Positions 1-11,940 of a stretch of DNA of 64,000 nucleotides are shown in pieces. The stretch is from Cyathus striatus (taxonomy: Eukaryota; Basidiomycota; Agaricomycetes; Agaricales; Nidulariaceae): contig JAOVFP010000016.1 of NCBI GenBank assembly GCA_025738555.1, positions 1,550,001 through 1,614,000 of the forward strand, written 5' to 3'. Within the stretch, counting starts at the first letter, position 1, and each line of letters opens with the position of its first letter. The position numbers and the translations under genes were made by a program. Under the pieces are notes generated by a model. That model had not been told where the DNA came from. It did not search any database and worked only from the letters and a program-made list of their open reading frames with translations.

Positions 1-131
1 GCAGGGGTCGTGCTATTTCCCGCAAAAGCTGCATAGCCTAGATCAACGACAGGACCTAGTGGCGATGTGAGTCGTGAAGCAGCGAAGGCTCCTTGTGCCA
101 AGAGTAGGACAGGTAAAAGAGGGGTTAACAT
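1..131 (-). CDS. Type-B carboxylesterase/lipase, N-terminus only (cut by window edge)
   Basis: The reverse strand opens with ATG at 129-131 and runs off the window edge after about 43 codons without a stop. The first 17 residues (MLTPLLPVLLLAQGAFA) form a clear secretory signal peptide with a hydrophobic core and an AFA-type cleavage site. What follows, including the stretch GPVVDLGYAAFAG, matches the opening of fungal type-B carboxylesterases/lipases, secreted alpha/beta hydrolases that cleave ester bonds. The nucleophile elbow and the rest of the catalytic triad lie outside the window, so activity and substrate cannot be judged. The family call rests on the signal peptide plus the VDLGY motif alone. 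Confidence 0.6.
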   Translation of the reverse strand, partial: MLTPLLPVLLLAQGAFAASRLTSPLGPVVDLGYAAFAGNSTTP

Positions 132-780
132 TTCTGTATGGCGTAGTGCAATAATGAGTTGTACGTGACATATATGAGGCATTGAAGTGAGCTATAAAAA
201 CATCTGCGAAGTATTAGAAGCCTGGAAGAACACCCATTCTACTTCGAATATTCAGAAGTTTTTGTCACGGGGCTTCAACCCGGACCGTTTTCATGCTGTC
301 GAATTAAAGAATGTAGATTCCTTCGTATCTTTGCAATAGATTTAACAACAGTCTCTAGTATGCAGGTATATAGACATCGTGGAAAGTTTTGAGTTGAAGT
401 ATAATCGTACCTCGAGAATATTAAATCGGAGCTCTCTTATCGCCACTCTGGAAACTCCAGTTGAACCTCATCACAACGCCAACCACCACTAAATAAACGC
501 AACGTACAACCATTGAAGTGCTAGATTCTTCTTCTTCGACACAAATATCGGGCTTCGAGTTTGGTAAGTTTATGAATAGTGTAAAAGCAAATGAGGACAC
601 GTCTAGGGTGTTTTGCGAAGCGGTCATACGCCACATGTTACAGTCACACGAGATGCAGCCCGGACCGCTTAATGGAGTGTAATGGGGGATGAGTGGTACT
701 ATAGGTATAGGAAAGACATCTCAGAAGAAATGTTTAGGTTTAAGAGGCATGATGAAATGAATCGAAATTCCAACTTGAAC
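132..780. other. Intergenic, no gene seen
   Basis: This is the region upstream of the esterase start. Short open frames on both strands (for example 421-636 minus and 682-888 plus) show no family resemblance, no splice structure and no membrane or signal pattern. I see nothing to annotate. Confidence 0.4.
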
Positions 781-1166
781 ATACTGTACGAATCAGATCA
801 ATTGGGCAGTCACGCGTCACGCACCCATTCTGCCGCGCCGAAATTTGGGCCATGTCACGCGCCACAAATAAAAATGCCGAAAGGTTAGACCGTGACATAT
901 TTAGGCGCCGGCGTAATACCTAAAAATTTTCAGTGTAATGACTATTTTTTCTTCTCCAAAAGCTAATTCTCGCTAAACGATAGTGTTCTGTACTTTTGAA
1001 AGCTAAATATATGCACTAATTTGGGCTTATTGGCTAGCTTGAGTAACGAAAATGCCGAAAATTCTGGCATGTCACACTACAAATTCTCGTGTGCCGAAAT
1101 CACTTTGTGGTTTGGGCCTGTCACGCACTCAAAGGCATGCCCAATTGATCGGATTCGTACAGTACT
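781..1166. repeat. Candidate MITE-like element with about 27-bp terminal inverted repeats
   Basis: The sequence at 783-808 (ACTGTACGAATCAGATCAAT and onward) is repeated in reverse complement at about 1138-1165 with one mismatch, bounding a roughly 385-bp unit. The interior is built of several short degenerate copies of a 'tgccgaaa...gtcacgc' motif in both orientations. There is no coding potential. Size and terminal repeats suggest a non-autonomous DNA element. No clear target duplication was found, so the exact ends are uncertain. Confidence 0.45.
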
Positions 1167-1344
1167 TATAAGTACTCGCACATGTGATACGTGACCGTGA
1201 CCGTGACTAGTTGACGCGTTGACGCGTTGACGTGTCTTTTGAAGAAATTGGCAAAACCCAAGCAAAACCAAGGTAAAACGACCGCCAGGTATTCGGATTT
1301 CGCATGGACTTCGTCAAGCTTCTAGGTTCAAATAGTTAAGACCA

Positions 1345-4300
1345 ATCCTGTTGAAATCGGTGGTGCACTGTGGCAGTGGTACCCACTGCTAGCCCTCCTA
1401 CTCCAAATTTCCCACGCCTCTGCTTATGTGAGCTAAAAAAAAATAAGAAAATACATACTTCAATGCTTTTCACTGTTAACCACAAGGACTTACGAGTGAT
1501 ACTGCTGCCAAAATGTGTTTATAAAGTCCGTTGAAGTATTAAGGTATACAGCAAATGTCTGGTTCGCAAGTACTTGCGTCCTGGGTAACTCTAATGCATC
1601 CGGACCTCCATATCATGAACGATCTAAGATTTGCACTTCAAAGTCTGAATCTTACCACCGAGCGCGTGATTCATGTTGGACACCGGGCGCCACCTCGCCT
1701 CTGTCAGCAGGAGAAGTCGATCTCACCGGACTGTTTTGCTGGCTACGATCGAACATATCACTCCCCAGTGTATCGAGCTCAATGCGGTCGGTTTGCTCGC
1801 ATCCAGAGTACGTGCTATCTGAGTACTGCATAGTACTGGCGGCTTGCGCAGTGGAATAAATTCCTACGTCGGCGTTCTGGTGCAAATTGAGCATTATGCG
1901 AGACATCATGGTAACTGATATGCTATTCATAGCTACTTGTCAGTCTTGACTTATTTGCCGATCAACATGATATGGCTATACCTGCTGGCAAATGTTGACA
2001 ATGCACCACGAAGAAATGGCTGTGCATGTCACGACGTCAGAATATATACGATGTACCCATGGTTTCAGTTTAGACGCACGCCACAGAGCTGTGTAGTATT
2101 AAGGTGAGATACGTACACTTAAGAGTAATGTAATATATCACTCACATAAAATGTCAGGATATTCGATAGGTTTGCCAATGCCATTGCACTTTAAAAGAAG
2201 ATGGAGACTAGAATGTACATAGGTATAGGTAATAGAACCTACGCATAATATAGGGCACCTTCGAAATGGTATAAGTTTCTTTATTAGAGACATGGATAAT
2301 CGAATAACTTACCATCTCTGAGAATCAGTGAAAGAAGAGGGATCTGTATTCTTGTAACGCCACGGTCTCGTCTCGTTGTCCAAGTCCTATACAAAGTGAA
2401 ACTGAAAATCATTGTGTCGTACATCATCAGGGCTTCCCATGCAGACGCGATGTCTGCAGGAAGTTGTTAGAAATGGGCTGAAAGTAGTAATAATATGTGT
2501 ATTACGAATGGCACTAGAATAACGGAAGCCTTCATTATGGGAACATAAAAAAATGGAAGCTAGCTCACGTTTCCCGCGTTAATCCGACATGACACCCTGT
2601 TCCTGGCAGTGGTCGAGAAGCGAGATGCTTCTGACCAAATAGAGACCACTGGACGGTGCATAAGCAGTAAATAGCCGGCGTAGGCATTAAAATAAGACAT
2701 ACACATGCAACTATCAAGAGAACCGCTCCACTACCAACCATACCTACCAGTATTCGAAGTGAACGTCCGTAGAGAGCATATATCCGAAGTGTAAGGAGAA
2801 CTGATTTCAATGAGACATTAGCTCAAATGGCCGGTATTTAGCTCGAACGCACTACAAACAAGAACTTGATTTAGTACAAGAAGAAGTTGCCGAAACAAGT
2901 TATATGCTTTGCAACTAGTAAGCAGTTTCTTAAAGTTAACTGCCATCCTTATTTGTTTTTCCAGCTACATACCTCTGTTGTAGAAATAATTAGTAATTAA
3001 AAAATGTATAAAATCGAAAGCTGTACGACGCACTGCTTCGGGTATTGTCATAAAGTTTACAATAATCACCACCAAATTCCCAAAAAATGAAAAATAACGG
3101 TTAAGGAAAAACCATAAAGTGCTAGGCCCCTTCGGACACCTCCAGAGAAAGTTGATTTCGTTGCCTGCGAAGTGGTGAGATGCTACGATGTATTGGTGTG
3201 GGCGCCTCTCCTACCAGTCGTTATGAGGTGATCATAGTAGAAAATAGCTTAATCACATAGAAGGCTCAAGTTAACCCCATAAAATAGAAGAACATAAATG
3301 ACGCTTACAGAGTGCGAAAACGTGAAGAAATTTTTGAGCGAGACTACAAATACCTATCAGCACTGTTTGGTCCTGCACATGCTAAGTAGTTCCCACTGAC
3401 ATCTCTCGTAAGGTTTCAATGCTTATGTTGTCCAAGTCGTCCATCGCCTGGCGAGGAGTAGGGGATAAATGATGCCAGTTTCAACTGGCACTGGAGCAGC
3501 GGAGCGACTACAGTAGTAGATGAGACTGAACGCCAGCCAGAGTTTTCTACATGCCTTTAAAGATCCCCCGGATAAATTTGATCATGGGTGCCTACCATAA
3601 ACATCTATCTGTATCGCATAGAGATTCAGAATTAAGATCAAACTTTATATTGACAGGTGGGATTTTGACATGTGTATCAAGAAGAGAAGACATTCAAGAT
3701 AATTACATGATGCGGATACAATCCTCTTCTGTGACACCTATGGTCAACATATATTATTCAGTGTGTCATCGTTGCCATTCAAGATATTCTTACATACCTG
3801 CAGCGCCTTCAGCGCTTGACGCTTCGAGTATACGAAGTTCTCATAGATCAAAGGCGAACATAGTACTGTTACAGGTGTTCTCTTTCACATGGATGCATAA
3901 AATTGCCCCAGTGGGATTCTCTGGCTTATAATTAAGTCCTTAAACCCCAACATTCATTGTGGCCAACAACTAAAACCATTGACAAGTAAGCGATTGCACG
4001 TCGGACGATACCATGGTGAGAGGAAATTCAGGAACATGCTCCAGCTAGTTACGGAGTTCAGTGCATGTTGCCCTTGTTCAATGCTAGAATATTACGGAAT
4101 ACGGTATAAAAAATTCGTATACTCTTATCGCTCCCGAAAAATGTGTAGCGATCTTTGTGACTTCTCTCATGCGGATTCGGCAGTAAAACCACACCTACGC
4201 CATGATCAGACTGTTCGTCATGTTAATGAATGGGGTAAGATATATATAGCCATAGTAGATCTGAGAAAATTACCCACCACAAAACACTTCGCAGTGACTA

Positions 4301-4720
4301 CATTTGTGTACGAGAATTGAAAGTAAAAGGAAAACGATCGCTCCTCCTATTAGACTCTAAGATCACTATTCTCACATACCCGACCGAGGCGTCCACATCC
4401 TTACTATAATGGGTTCGGACACACAAGTTCCCGAGCTTACAGAGTCGCCGAGGTTACAGCTATAGTTAGTCGAAGACAAAATCAAAACGATTCGCAGAAA
4501 GTTCAAAACTCGGAAATCTGTTGGCAAACGTATCTCAAGATGTCATCATCCTCTAAAACACCCTCCCGCTGGAGCCTATACCTATACTTCCTAGGCCTTC
4601 GGATGCTCCAATAATATCTACACGCCACACCAAAGAGTGATATCGAAAAGCCACCAACAAGATGGGACTTTAAATAGACAAGATTCTGTCAAACAATGCT
4701 TCTGATTAACGAAATCCACC
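1345..4720. repeat. Left arm of a large inverted segmental duplication
   Basis: Read in reverse complement, this stretch matches about 24150-29190 over almost its full length. Examples are 1590-1622 with 28345-28380/28964-28985, 2565-2810 with 27190-27420, 4141-4215 with 25850-25920, and 4560-4715 with 24160-24330. The right arm is longer because it took two later insertions (24656-25832 and 28378-28963) that this arm lacks. The arm holds a decayed DUF6533-type gene and about 1.2 kb of non-coding upstream sequence. Open frames at 3551-3931 and 3979-4320 in this arm are not kept as frames in the other arm and are not called genes. Confidence 0.85.
1652..3444 (-). pseudogene. DUF6533-type multi-helix membrane protein, decayed left copy
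   Basis: This is the paralogue of the gene at 26548-28353, in the opposite orientation. Recognisable pieces on the minus strand, in order, are: a start like the other copy (MDDLDNISIETLREM) that meets a TAG five codons later; the helix piece FYYDHLIT; the GNEINFLWRCPKG / WFFLNRYFSFFGN segment; LLTLRIYALYGRS near 2800; WSLFGQKHLASRP; an AWEALM..DT segment near 2440; and the C-terminal tail SVTMMSRIMLNLHQNAD ending with a stop at 1652. YDHLxT, LRIYALY, AWEAL.(Y/F)DT and MMSRIMLNL are hallmarks of the basidiomycete DUF6533 family, whose function is not known. The early stop makes this a likely pseudogene. Confidence 0.65.
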
Positions 4721-4990
4721 TGACGGGAGTTGTTGATAGGATTTCGGTCCAGGTAAATGAGAGATAAAGAAGACTGGTACCAGAAAAACGTTAATTAGAG
4801 GGGCAAACGATCACGTATGCAGTAGTATACAAGTTGAAGAGGAGAAATCCGAGAGAAACCGGGGTATTGATGAGCGAAAGACAATATGACACTAAACCTT
4901 GATCAGGAATTTGTATTTATGGAGGCTCGTGCAAGTTTACATCTAATTAAATATAAGTATGCATCCCCGGCAGGTACTGCCAAAAGGAAC
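4721..4990. other. Between left arm and candidate gene, nothing recognised
   Basis: This is unique AT-rich sequence just inside the left inverted-repeat arm. I see no motif or open frame that I can support. Confidence 0.3.
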
Positions 4991-5900
4991 GTGCAAGAGA
5001 CAAGGTATTGGGTGAAGAGGCCCAACAGGGTGGCGTTGAACGGCATCATTTTCTAGCGAAAAACGATGCATATGGAAGAATCCCTTCTGTGTGAGCTCCT
5101 ATATAACTAAAGTCGGCCACGAAGCACCATTACGGTGATGAATGAACAGAACTTATAGATGAAACGACAAGGCTCCAAAGAGTCGAGAATGCAATAAACG
5201 CATTCACCGCCTAGATAATCTTAGTAGAATAATGTGCAGTGAGGTCGGAAGTAGTAATCAACCTTGTCGGTAGTCGCATCAAATAGGTTGCAAAAGAACA
5301 GCGCTCTATGTAGATCATTTATCAGTGGGTTCTGGCGTTTTGGACGTTGTGGATCATACATGATACTCACACAATAATCCTGTTGCTATCTACAATGTCG
5401 GATTTGGATACAACATCGAAGTATGCCAAGAATATCTGTAGATATACAGTGGTAACAGAGAGCATAGCCAGTGGAGCTGCGCGTTTGATGGTTCCGACAG
5501 TGTTTCGGATCTCTGAGAGAGCGTAGTTTGCATTCGAGTACCCTATGAGTGACCTACCGTGCTACGTAAGGAGGTCGTTTTCTTAGAAGATACATTTTTG
5601 TACCAGATAATGTTATATAGCCCAGAGGCAAAGGCCTTCAAACCGGTTCCCGATCCTTTGCAAAGTGCTTCCACGAATCAAAGTTATGTGGCCTATATTC
5701 CGCATAATGCAATAGACAACATGACGACCGCATAGTAAATCGTCCTAGGGTAAACTTGGTTCCGTGAATACCGCATATGAATGATAGGCACAAGAATGTA
5801 GTGATACGAGTGTTGAGTCTCGAGGAGTTGATTAACAGTGAATGAAGATCTGTTAAGAAGTATGATCATTGCAGGTATGTTGAAATCATGATTTAAGACC
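4990..5900 (-). pseudogene. Unrecognised multi-exon membrane protein gene or its remains
   Basis: Three or more minus-strand segments look like coding exons of a membrane protein. One lies around 5700-5820 and includes VPIIHMRYSRNQVYPRT followed by the hydrophobic run IYYAVVMLSIALCGI, ended by TAG. One lies at 5371-5542, bounded by an AG acceptor and a good GTGAGT donor, and includes LSEIRNTVGTIKRAAPL and the hydrophobic run LAMLSVTTVYLQIFLAYF. Another, after a ctag acceptor near 5197, includes AVNAFIAFSTLWSLVVSSIS. No Met-started frame here reaches 60 codons, so a simple frame scan misses it. I do not recognise the family. The in-frame TAG suggests decay, or that I have misplaced a junction. 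Confidence 0.3.
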
Positions 5901-5949
5901 TACAATCACTAAATACTATAGTATTCCCTGTCGCAGTACCCTGCTCAAC

Positions 5950-6720
5950 AACCATCGTCTCAGGATATCTGCTTCAGAATCTTACCTTTATCCATTTCCA
6001 TCCACTCGTGAACCCCTCTGCCACTCAGCTCATACAAGTAATACTAATACTAATACGCGCACATCGTGGTTCCTTCGCACGTTGACGCGACGGTTGGTGG
6101 GTAGGATCATGATTCATTTGGTTCCAATCCGAGGTCAATGGGAGAGGAAAAGATTTGTTACGCTAGATTGAATAGCTGAAAATCATAGTGCGGTCAAAGC
6201 GCGTCTAGATGTGAGAGAACGATGATGGAAGAAGAGAAAGGTCGATGACAGTGACCAGCTGGCAGTCAGCGAGCCCTGGGAAATTCAAACTGTAGTTGGT
6301 GTCGAATATCACGTGATGCAATTTGTTTGTGTTTGGATTAGTCTCACGATACCAACCGAGTCTAGACTTTAAGCTATAAGTTTAAGTGTTCCTGCTCCTG
6401 CACTGTGCACTAATCCAACAGTAATCAGCTTTAATCAGAGCCCTATTTCGTCACTAGTAATATAAAATTTGTCTAATGTACAGAGCTATCGCATTAATTT
6501 TTTTCTAATGTCTTCATGAGATCAACGAGCGTATCAAAGCAGAATGTCCACTAGCGTCAATCTGAATTTCTTAACTTCACTGTTGATTAGAGCAACCCTA
6601 GTCACTTGTAAGGCCTTCAGGAGGAGTCAATCATCAGTTGATTCCCTCGGCATCTAATCATATTCATGTAAGGTATGTTTGAGGAAATAGTACGAACGGA
6701 AACTTACCCCATCCAGGGAT
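5950..6720. other. Intergenic downstream of the first CorA-type gene
   Basis: This is the 3' flank of the minus-strand CorA-type gene. Position 6570-6720 resembles 11830-11940 downstream of the second paralogue, so it belongs to the tandem duplication. No gene is seen. Confidence 0.35.
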
Positions 6721-9053
6721 TCAAACTGCATTGTGTCCAAGCATATTGCTATTGAGGGTCACCATGCTGTACGACTCCTCTTTCTTCTCTTTTTCATTCC
6801 CAGAAGAACTCTTATCCCAATAGCGCAACTTTAATAATAGATAGGGCCACCCAAGTCGTTGCCAGAGGGGTTTCTCGACGAGGTGCTTACTATGAAATGC
6901 GATAATGATCCATACGGTAACAATGGTCATGGGAATAGCGGCGCTAATATAATGGGCAAGAGTCGCTCTGGCATCATCAGTAATCTCTTTCACGTTCATA
7001 CCGAATACAGTCTTGAATAAAAATTTTAGAAATTAATAATGATAGCCAATCATAAACATACCGCAATGTAAGAGGCGGGAAGGAATATCATCGTAAGGTA
7101 TGCAATTTGCTTCATCTAGATTGAAACATGAGAAACTTGTGCATGTATTGTTAAGAATAGAAATATCCGCACAGCTTGAGATAGTCAGCTTATTTTTCAA
7201 AATGTATGCAATAACGATTCACATACCTGCACTATCTCTCACAGCAGCTTCCGTCATCTGTCTCATACGTCCGCTATCGTCTATGTTGACAGTATTGAAG
7301 ACCTGAATGCATGGGTTTTATCAAGTTAGTAGTAGACAGAAGTGACTGCAAGGCGAAAAACACACAAGGCCCATAACATTCTTAAGCCGTTTCGCCTGCA
7401 TGGTCCTTTGCTCCTCTAGTCGCGAAACTTCGCTTAGAAGGTTATTACATTCCCTTTCCATAATAGATTTGCTGAATTTCCGCTTATCCTCTGAAACGTC
7501 AGGAGCGTCAAGAGCAGGATAATGGGTATCGCGAATGAATTCGACAGTCCTGCGCAAATTACGGAGAAGTGAAACGTAATGGAGCAAATTTGCACGTATG
7601 GTGTGTAATTGTTGGGTAACTAAATTTAGCTTCTCGGCCTCGGTTATGGCTTCACTTTCCTGTGGACTAGTTAATATTTCGGTTTGAACTTGGAATAGAA
7701 GGACTCACAAGTTTACATATGTAAACATACAAGTGCTCCAAGGCTTCGTCCCAGGAATACATGGCATGCCATACAAATGTCAATAGAACAAACGTTGGAT
7801 CAGTAGATTTTTGGAATATATTCTGCCAGTAAACACTTTGCCCTATTTTTAACATTTGTTAACCGTTGATACAATATGCTACACTAACTTACGTACCTGC
7901 AAAGCAAATACGTTGTTGTAAATATCTTGCCGTTGTCGTCTTGACATCTTTAATGTTGGGATGATAAGATATTATAACGCTTCCTCCTTTGTTCCTGATC
8001 AAATGAACCGAGAGGAAGTCCAAAATTAACTGGCGCTTGACGTCAGCAGTCATGATGTTCAATGGCGCATTTGTATTGATCATCTGCGAAGCTACGAAAT
8101 CCGTTTAAGTACATTGATCAAACTGAAACAAGCTAGCAATGTACGTACCAAGTGCGTCCTTGGTGTTTTGCGCTATTTTCTTTTGATTCTCGGACACTAT
8201 CGACCTTAGGAAAGTCAGAGATATTGTAATGTCTATAAAAATTTACATTAGTAAATATTTTATGAAAGTTTTATACATACTTACGATCGCGTTCACCGGG
8301 CTTGGCATCCTCCTGGTATCGTGAAGGTATCCAGTTAAGCGAGGAGGAAAAGAAGAAAGGCTCGATATTGTATCTGAATAAGAGTCAGGTCTGAGGATAT
8401 CCGTGAAGTCTGAAACAACGGTCTTACTTCGCCCCTAGTATCTTAAGAACTGGGCCGGATGGATTTTCTATGAATAATGCACGAACGCGTAGATCACTTG
8501 GAAGCTACAGAAAAAGTTATGCAATCAGTAAACTTGTTATACATAACCCGATATCAGATAATCTACTGCACCTTTCGTTCCATAACGGTTTTCCAAGTTC
8601 CGTCAGCATTATTATTATCGGTCGGCAAAGAACCGGGGTTTGCGAATAACCCCTGATCATTAACGTCAACATGGTGTATTACACAATGTTTTGTTTTGTC
8701 GTAATCCTCTATAGCCTTCTCTATGCCGCTCTTCGCCACTTGTTTCTCTGTCCAATTTGGAAAACGTGACTTTGGATAGTTCTTCCAGCAGAACCCATCG
8801 CAGGTTCGATGATCACAGTAGTCTGGGACAGGGGGGAGCTTGGTTTGTAACTGGTCCGAATCTACAGCTGTAGGCAAGGAATCGATTAAAGGATGAATAT
8901 CACGAATGACTAAAACCTACTATCATCAATATCCATCCATGGCCACGGTGCAGACGGCGCTCCGTGACGATGCGACGGATTGGGGATATTTGAATCGTGC
9001 AACTTTTTACTAGGCGCGTTGTCATTTGGAAGGTTACTGGATTCGGACATCAT
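6721..9053 (-). CDS. CorA-type Mg2+ transporter family protein, paralogue A
   Basis: Eleven exons: 8921-9053, 8572-8867, 8428-8504, 8285-8373, 8149-8232, 7897-8091, 7709-7842, 7366-7659, 7231-7302, 7062-7115, 6721-7011. They total 1719 nt, a 572-residue protein. CorA-family proteins are membrane channels or transporters for Mg2+ with a large soluble N-terminal part and two C-terminal helices. Here the end has helix 1 (YLTMIFLPASYIATVFGMN) with the GMN signature, a short loop, helix 2 (AAIPMTIVTVWIIIAF) and a charged tail. The region before it is helical (VSRLEEQR, VFNTVNIDD, MRQMTEAAVRDS). Two in-frame ATGs (9051-9053, 9048-9050) open the protein. Intron 9 keeps frame only with a GC donor (AGT|GCAGGT); a GT donor four bases downstream breaks the frame in both paralogues. 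The subcellular membrane cannot be told from sequence. Confidence 0.8.
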
Positions 9054-9157
9054 CCTGTAGATGTGGGATGATTAAGAGTCGTGGACAGCTATAGGAATAG
9101 TTGTCGGGAGACAAAACTACAAGGAAGCGCAAGCGAAGAACAGGATATCGGTGGGGG

Positions 9158-9166
9158 ATTATATAG
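9158..9166 (-). promoter_or_regulatory. TATA box of CorA-type paralogue A
   Basis: The reverse strand reads CTATATAAT about 105 bp before the start codon. The same element stands at the same distance before paralogue B (14364-14373), inside an otherwise diverged upstream region. That conservation supports a core promoter. Confidence 0.5.
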
Positions 9167-11940
9167 TACTGCGCACGGCATAGTAACCCTCATATTCATC
9201 TCATGTTAGTCGGATGCTGTAGGATTTCCTTTAGACGCCTTCGAAAGTGAAATGGAAGTAAAGTTGAGGCACTGATTATGCCTTCTTTGACATTTGACTG
9301 ACGGTAACCTGTTGTAGTAGATATATAATTATCTCAGACGCTCAGCCGTGGACGGATGATCGTCATATATATGCTTGGTATATGTGAAGATTATACACGT
9401 GGTAGATAACGGCGTCCAAAACCTTTTTGTTCTTTCTGCATTAGGTATGTCCATTAATTAACACGGAATGGTGGCAATCCATGATATAGCTGATAAGACT
9501 GTACGGCCGCGAGCGTTACACAACCCAAAGTCGTGAACTTTGCTTCCTTCCAGTAATTATGATGGAACCATAAGTAATTCAATGAGGCTACTTACACCGC
9601 TATTTCGCGTTACTTATATGGCAGTAGGCCTAATTAGTGTACTGTTGTATTTTGGTATCTGTACATGTATTAGTAAAGTAATTGCTACTTCATGAAGTTT
9701 TGATTATCATCGATCATGTCTTAAGTAAATTCGCTTGGCTTGTGTTATGTACTGGAGTGGGGATTCAATACATGTACAATAATAAGACAGCCGATGTGGC
9801 ATGATATGGCCTCACAACCCTTTTACTGAGTCCTACAACTTGAGGCATGCGAGTATGTAAGTAGTAAGTACTTTTACCACATGGCTCAATGTATCGTCTC
9901 TGCTGCCATCTGTTGGCTTTCCCAGACGTTGGTGCCAACGGATGGATAGCCGAGACTAAGTTGAGTGGGGTTCAAAAAAAAAACACAATGAAAGTGCGTA
10001 GTGTAAACTTAAAGACGAAAGTAGGTACATGGTAAGTAGGTCTAGCCTTCGAGTTCTAGGGGCTGACGCGGACCTGCCGCGGACTCTGAAATCTTTGCAC
10101 AAGCCATGTGGTAAGGGTGTGACATAACTATCTCACGGAGCAAACTGTTTGTTGTCAACCACGACGACGAACTACCCTTGCTCACTGTGTCAAACGACGA
10201 CACCCTCCATTTCGAGTTATAACCTCAAATTTGCGCGCTCTTCGCGAATTTTGTTTCCAAGAGCCATCCTCCAAGAGCTGCTCACTTCTAACCGGAGCCT
10301 GCCGCTTGACGAGGAGAACATCAACATCAACATCGCACATCATATCAATGGCCATGCTGGCCACCGGGGCGCTACCAAAATAAAATCCTCAAGAACTCCA
10401 AACTTGTGTTCACGGCCGCCCAATCAAACAATAGTTATTAGTCGCTGCGTGTGGATGTAGACGACGGTTTCGGCGTCATCACGTACAATCGTGTTCTGCG
10501 CATACTGGTATCTTGCACAAGCTACCCACTGCCCGCTCAAGTCGTTCCATACGGCCCTCCATCTCGTTGACCAGGTGCTGAGGGTGCTTCCATGGAGATG
10601 GAGGGCCTCTTTTCAATACCACATCAACTGCCATGGATCTCCCAGGCTAGGAGAGAGCTGTTATCGTCCATCGATGACTATACTGCCCTTCAAGGCGCTA
10701 ATGGCGGTGTCACTGAATGATAACTCCAAACCAGCATTCACAGTCACAGTACCATTGGATGCACACCACAATCAATGTGTTCTTGGATCCCTAGTGCCCC
10801 TCCGTACCGCTCTAATGCGAAATTCTCATCCCGCGGGGAAGGGAATACACGGTTGCTTGAGCACATCGACCGCCTTGCTAGCGTTCAAGTCGTTCCGGAG
10901 TGCTTTGCTAGTGTGGAGAGAGATTTGTAGCAGGCAGAGGTGAAAGGAGTGGTGGAGGATCCTAGTGCTCATTGAAGGGCTGTTGGTATTGCGGTACGTT
11001 TTATCGATTTGAAGCCAGACTTCGTTCGTCAATCACTATCGCAGAGATAAACGTACATCGAGCCTACTTCACGTAGCACCATGCTAATACCTTCAGTTGG
11101 ATATGTACAACCCGCCCATGTCGCATATGGGCTTCGCGTTTGAAAGCCAGGTCAACTCCTAGGGCCTATGTGGCATCTCTTTGAGCCTTTGAACTTTTGT
11201 AGCTCGTATTGTCTGGATCCGTAGTGTGTGGATGCACAGGTAGACCCTGTACCAGTGCCAATCATATGAAGTCTTCGACAGCTTTATCGTCTATGATCCA
11301 GTGCCTAAGCATCTGCCACAGAGGAAGACGTATACGTGATAGAACCATCGACGATCCATTCTAGCTGAAGACGGCTTTTACTACTTTGGATCCCAACTCC
11401 GCTGTGAAACTTCTAGTTGTCTGTGACGACACAGTTCACCATGAACCTCGTTGTCTTGGTGGCTCTCCTGAGCTTTTTCGGGGTCTTGACGTTGCTGTAC
11501 GTCTCAGGCCTGTAGATTGCCTATAGACTTGAGTACGAACTTAAGACCGGTATCTATGCCTCGTATTTATCTTCGAGATCGAGACCTTGTATGTACTCGT
11601 ACACGTGACGTGCGACGTGACGTAACCATGGCAAATAGCCATCTGGTACGAACTTTTAGGCGACTTAGTAGGACTATCCTGTTAAAATCTGCCGCACAGC
11701 GTTGATCTGCTCTCCACGCTTCCTACAACTACCCCAAGGTAATAAATACAGCTCCATTTCATATTTTCTACGTTAGTCCGAAATGCCCAACTTATCAAAT
11801 TATATAAAAGCGTAATATCTAGCGTCCGTCCAATTTTTTTGAAGTATGCGCTTCATTACCTCGACACCTAATTATATCCATCTAAGATATATTTCAGGTC
11901 TCGACAAAATAGTGTGAAGTAAGTCTTACTGACTTCAGAT
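9167..11940. other. Intergenic between the CorA-type paralogues; repeat debris
   Basis: 9167-9990 is the upstream part of duplication unit 1. At 10150-10210 there is a copy of the leader that precedes the OXLD1-like gene (compare 16920-16985). From 10490 to 11060 there is a degenerate copy of the dispersed repeat described at 17760-19745 (motif 'ctacccactgcccgctcaag'). Open frames at 10149-10460, 10491-10943 and 11517-11705 fall in this repeat material and show no protein family. Confidence 0.5.

Larger units (their letters stand above)
6580..9990. repeat. Tandem duplication unit 1 (CorA-type gene plus promoter and upstream DNA)
   Basis: The unit aligns in the same direction with about 11800-15370. 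It includes all eleven exons, both flanks, the TATA region, and upstream markers such as 'ggtatgtc(c/t)attaattaa' (9443 and 14645) and 'tgaggcatgc' (9842 and 15339). Introns and upstream DNA have diverged clearly more than exons, so the duplication is not very recent. Confidence 0.75.

Noticed and set aside
1515..1859. Overlapping plus-strand frames of 114 and 92 codons
   Set aside because: They are shadows of the minus-strand C-terminal exon of the DUF6533-type relic, whose protein sequence is the one conserved with the right arm.
3551..4320. Two plus-strand open frames of 126 and 113 codons in the left arm
   Set aside because: The matching stretch of the right arm does not keep either frame, and no domain or splice structure is visible. 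They are non-coding duplicated DNA.
10491..10943. 150-codon plus-strand frame
   Set aside because: It lies in a degenerate copy of the dispersed repeat; other copies do not preserve it.
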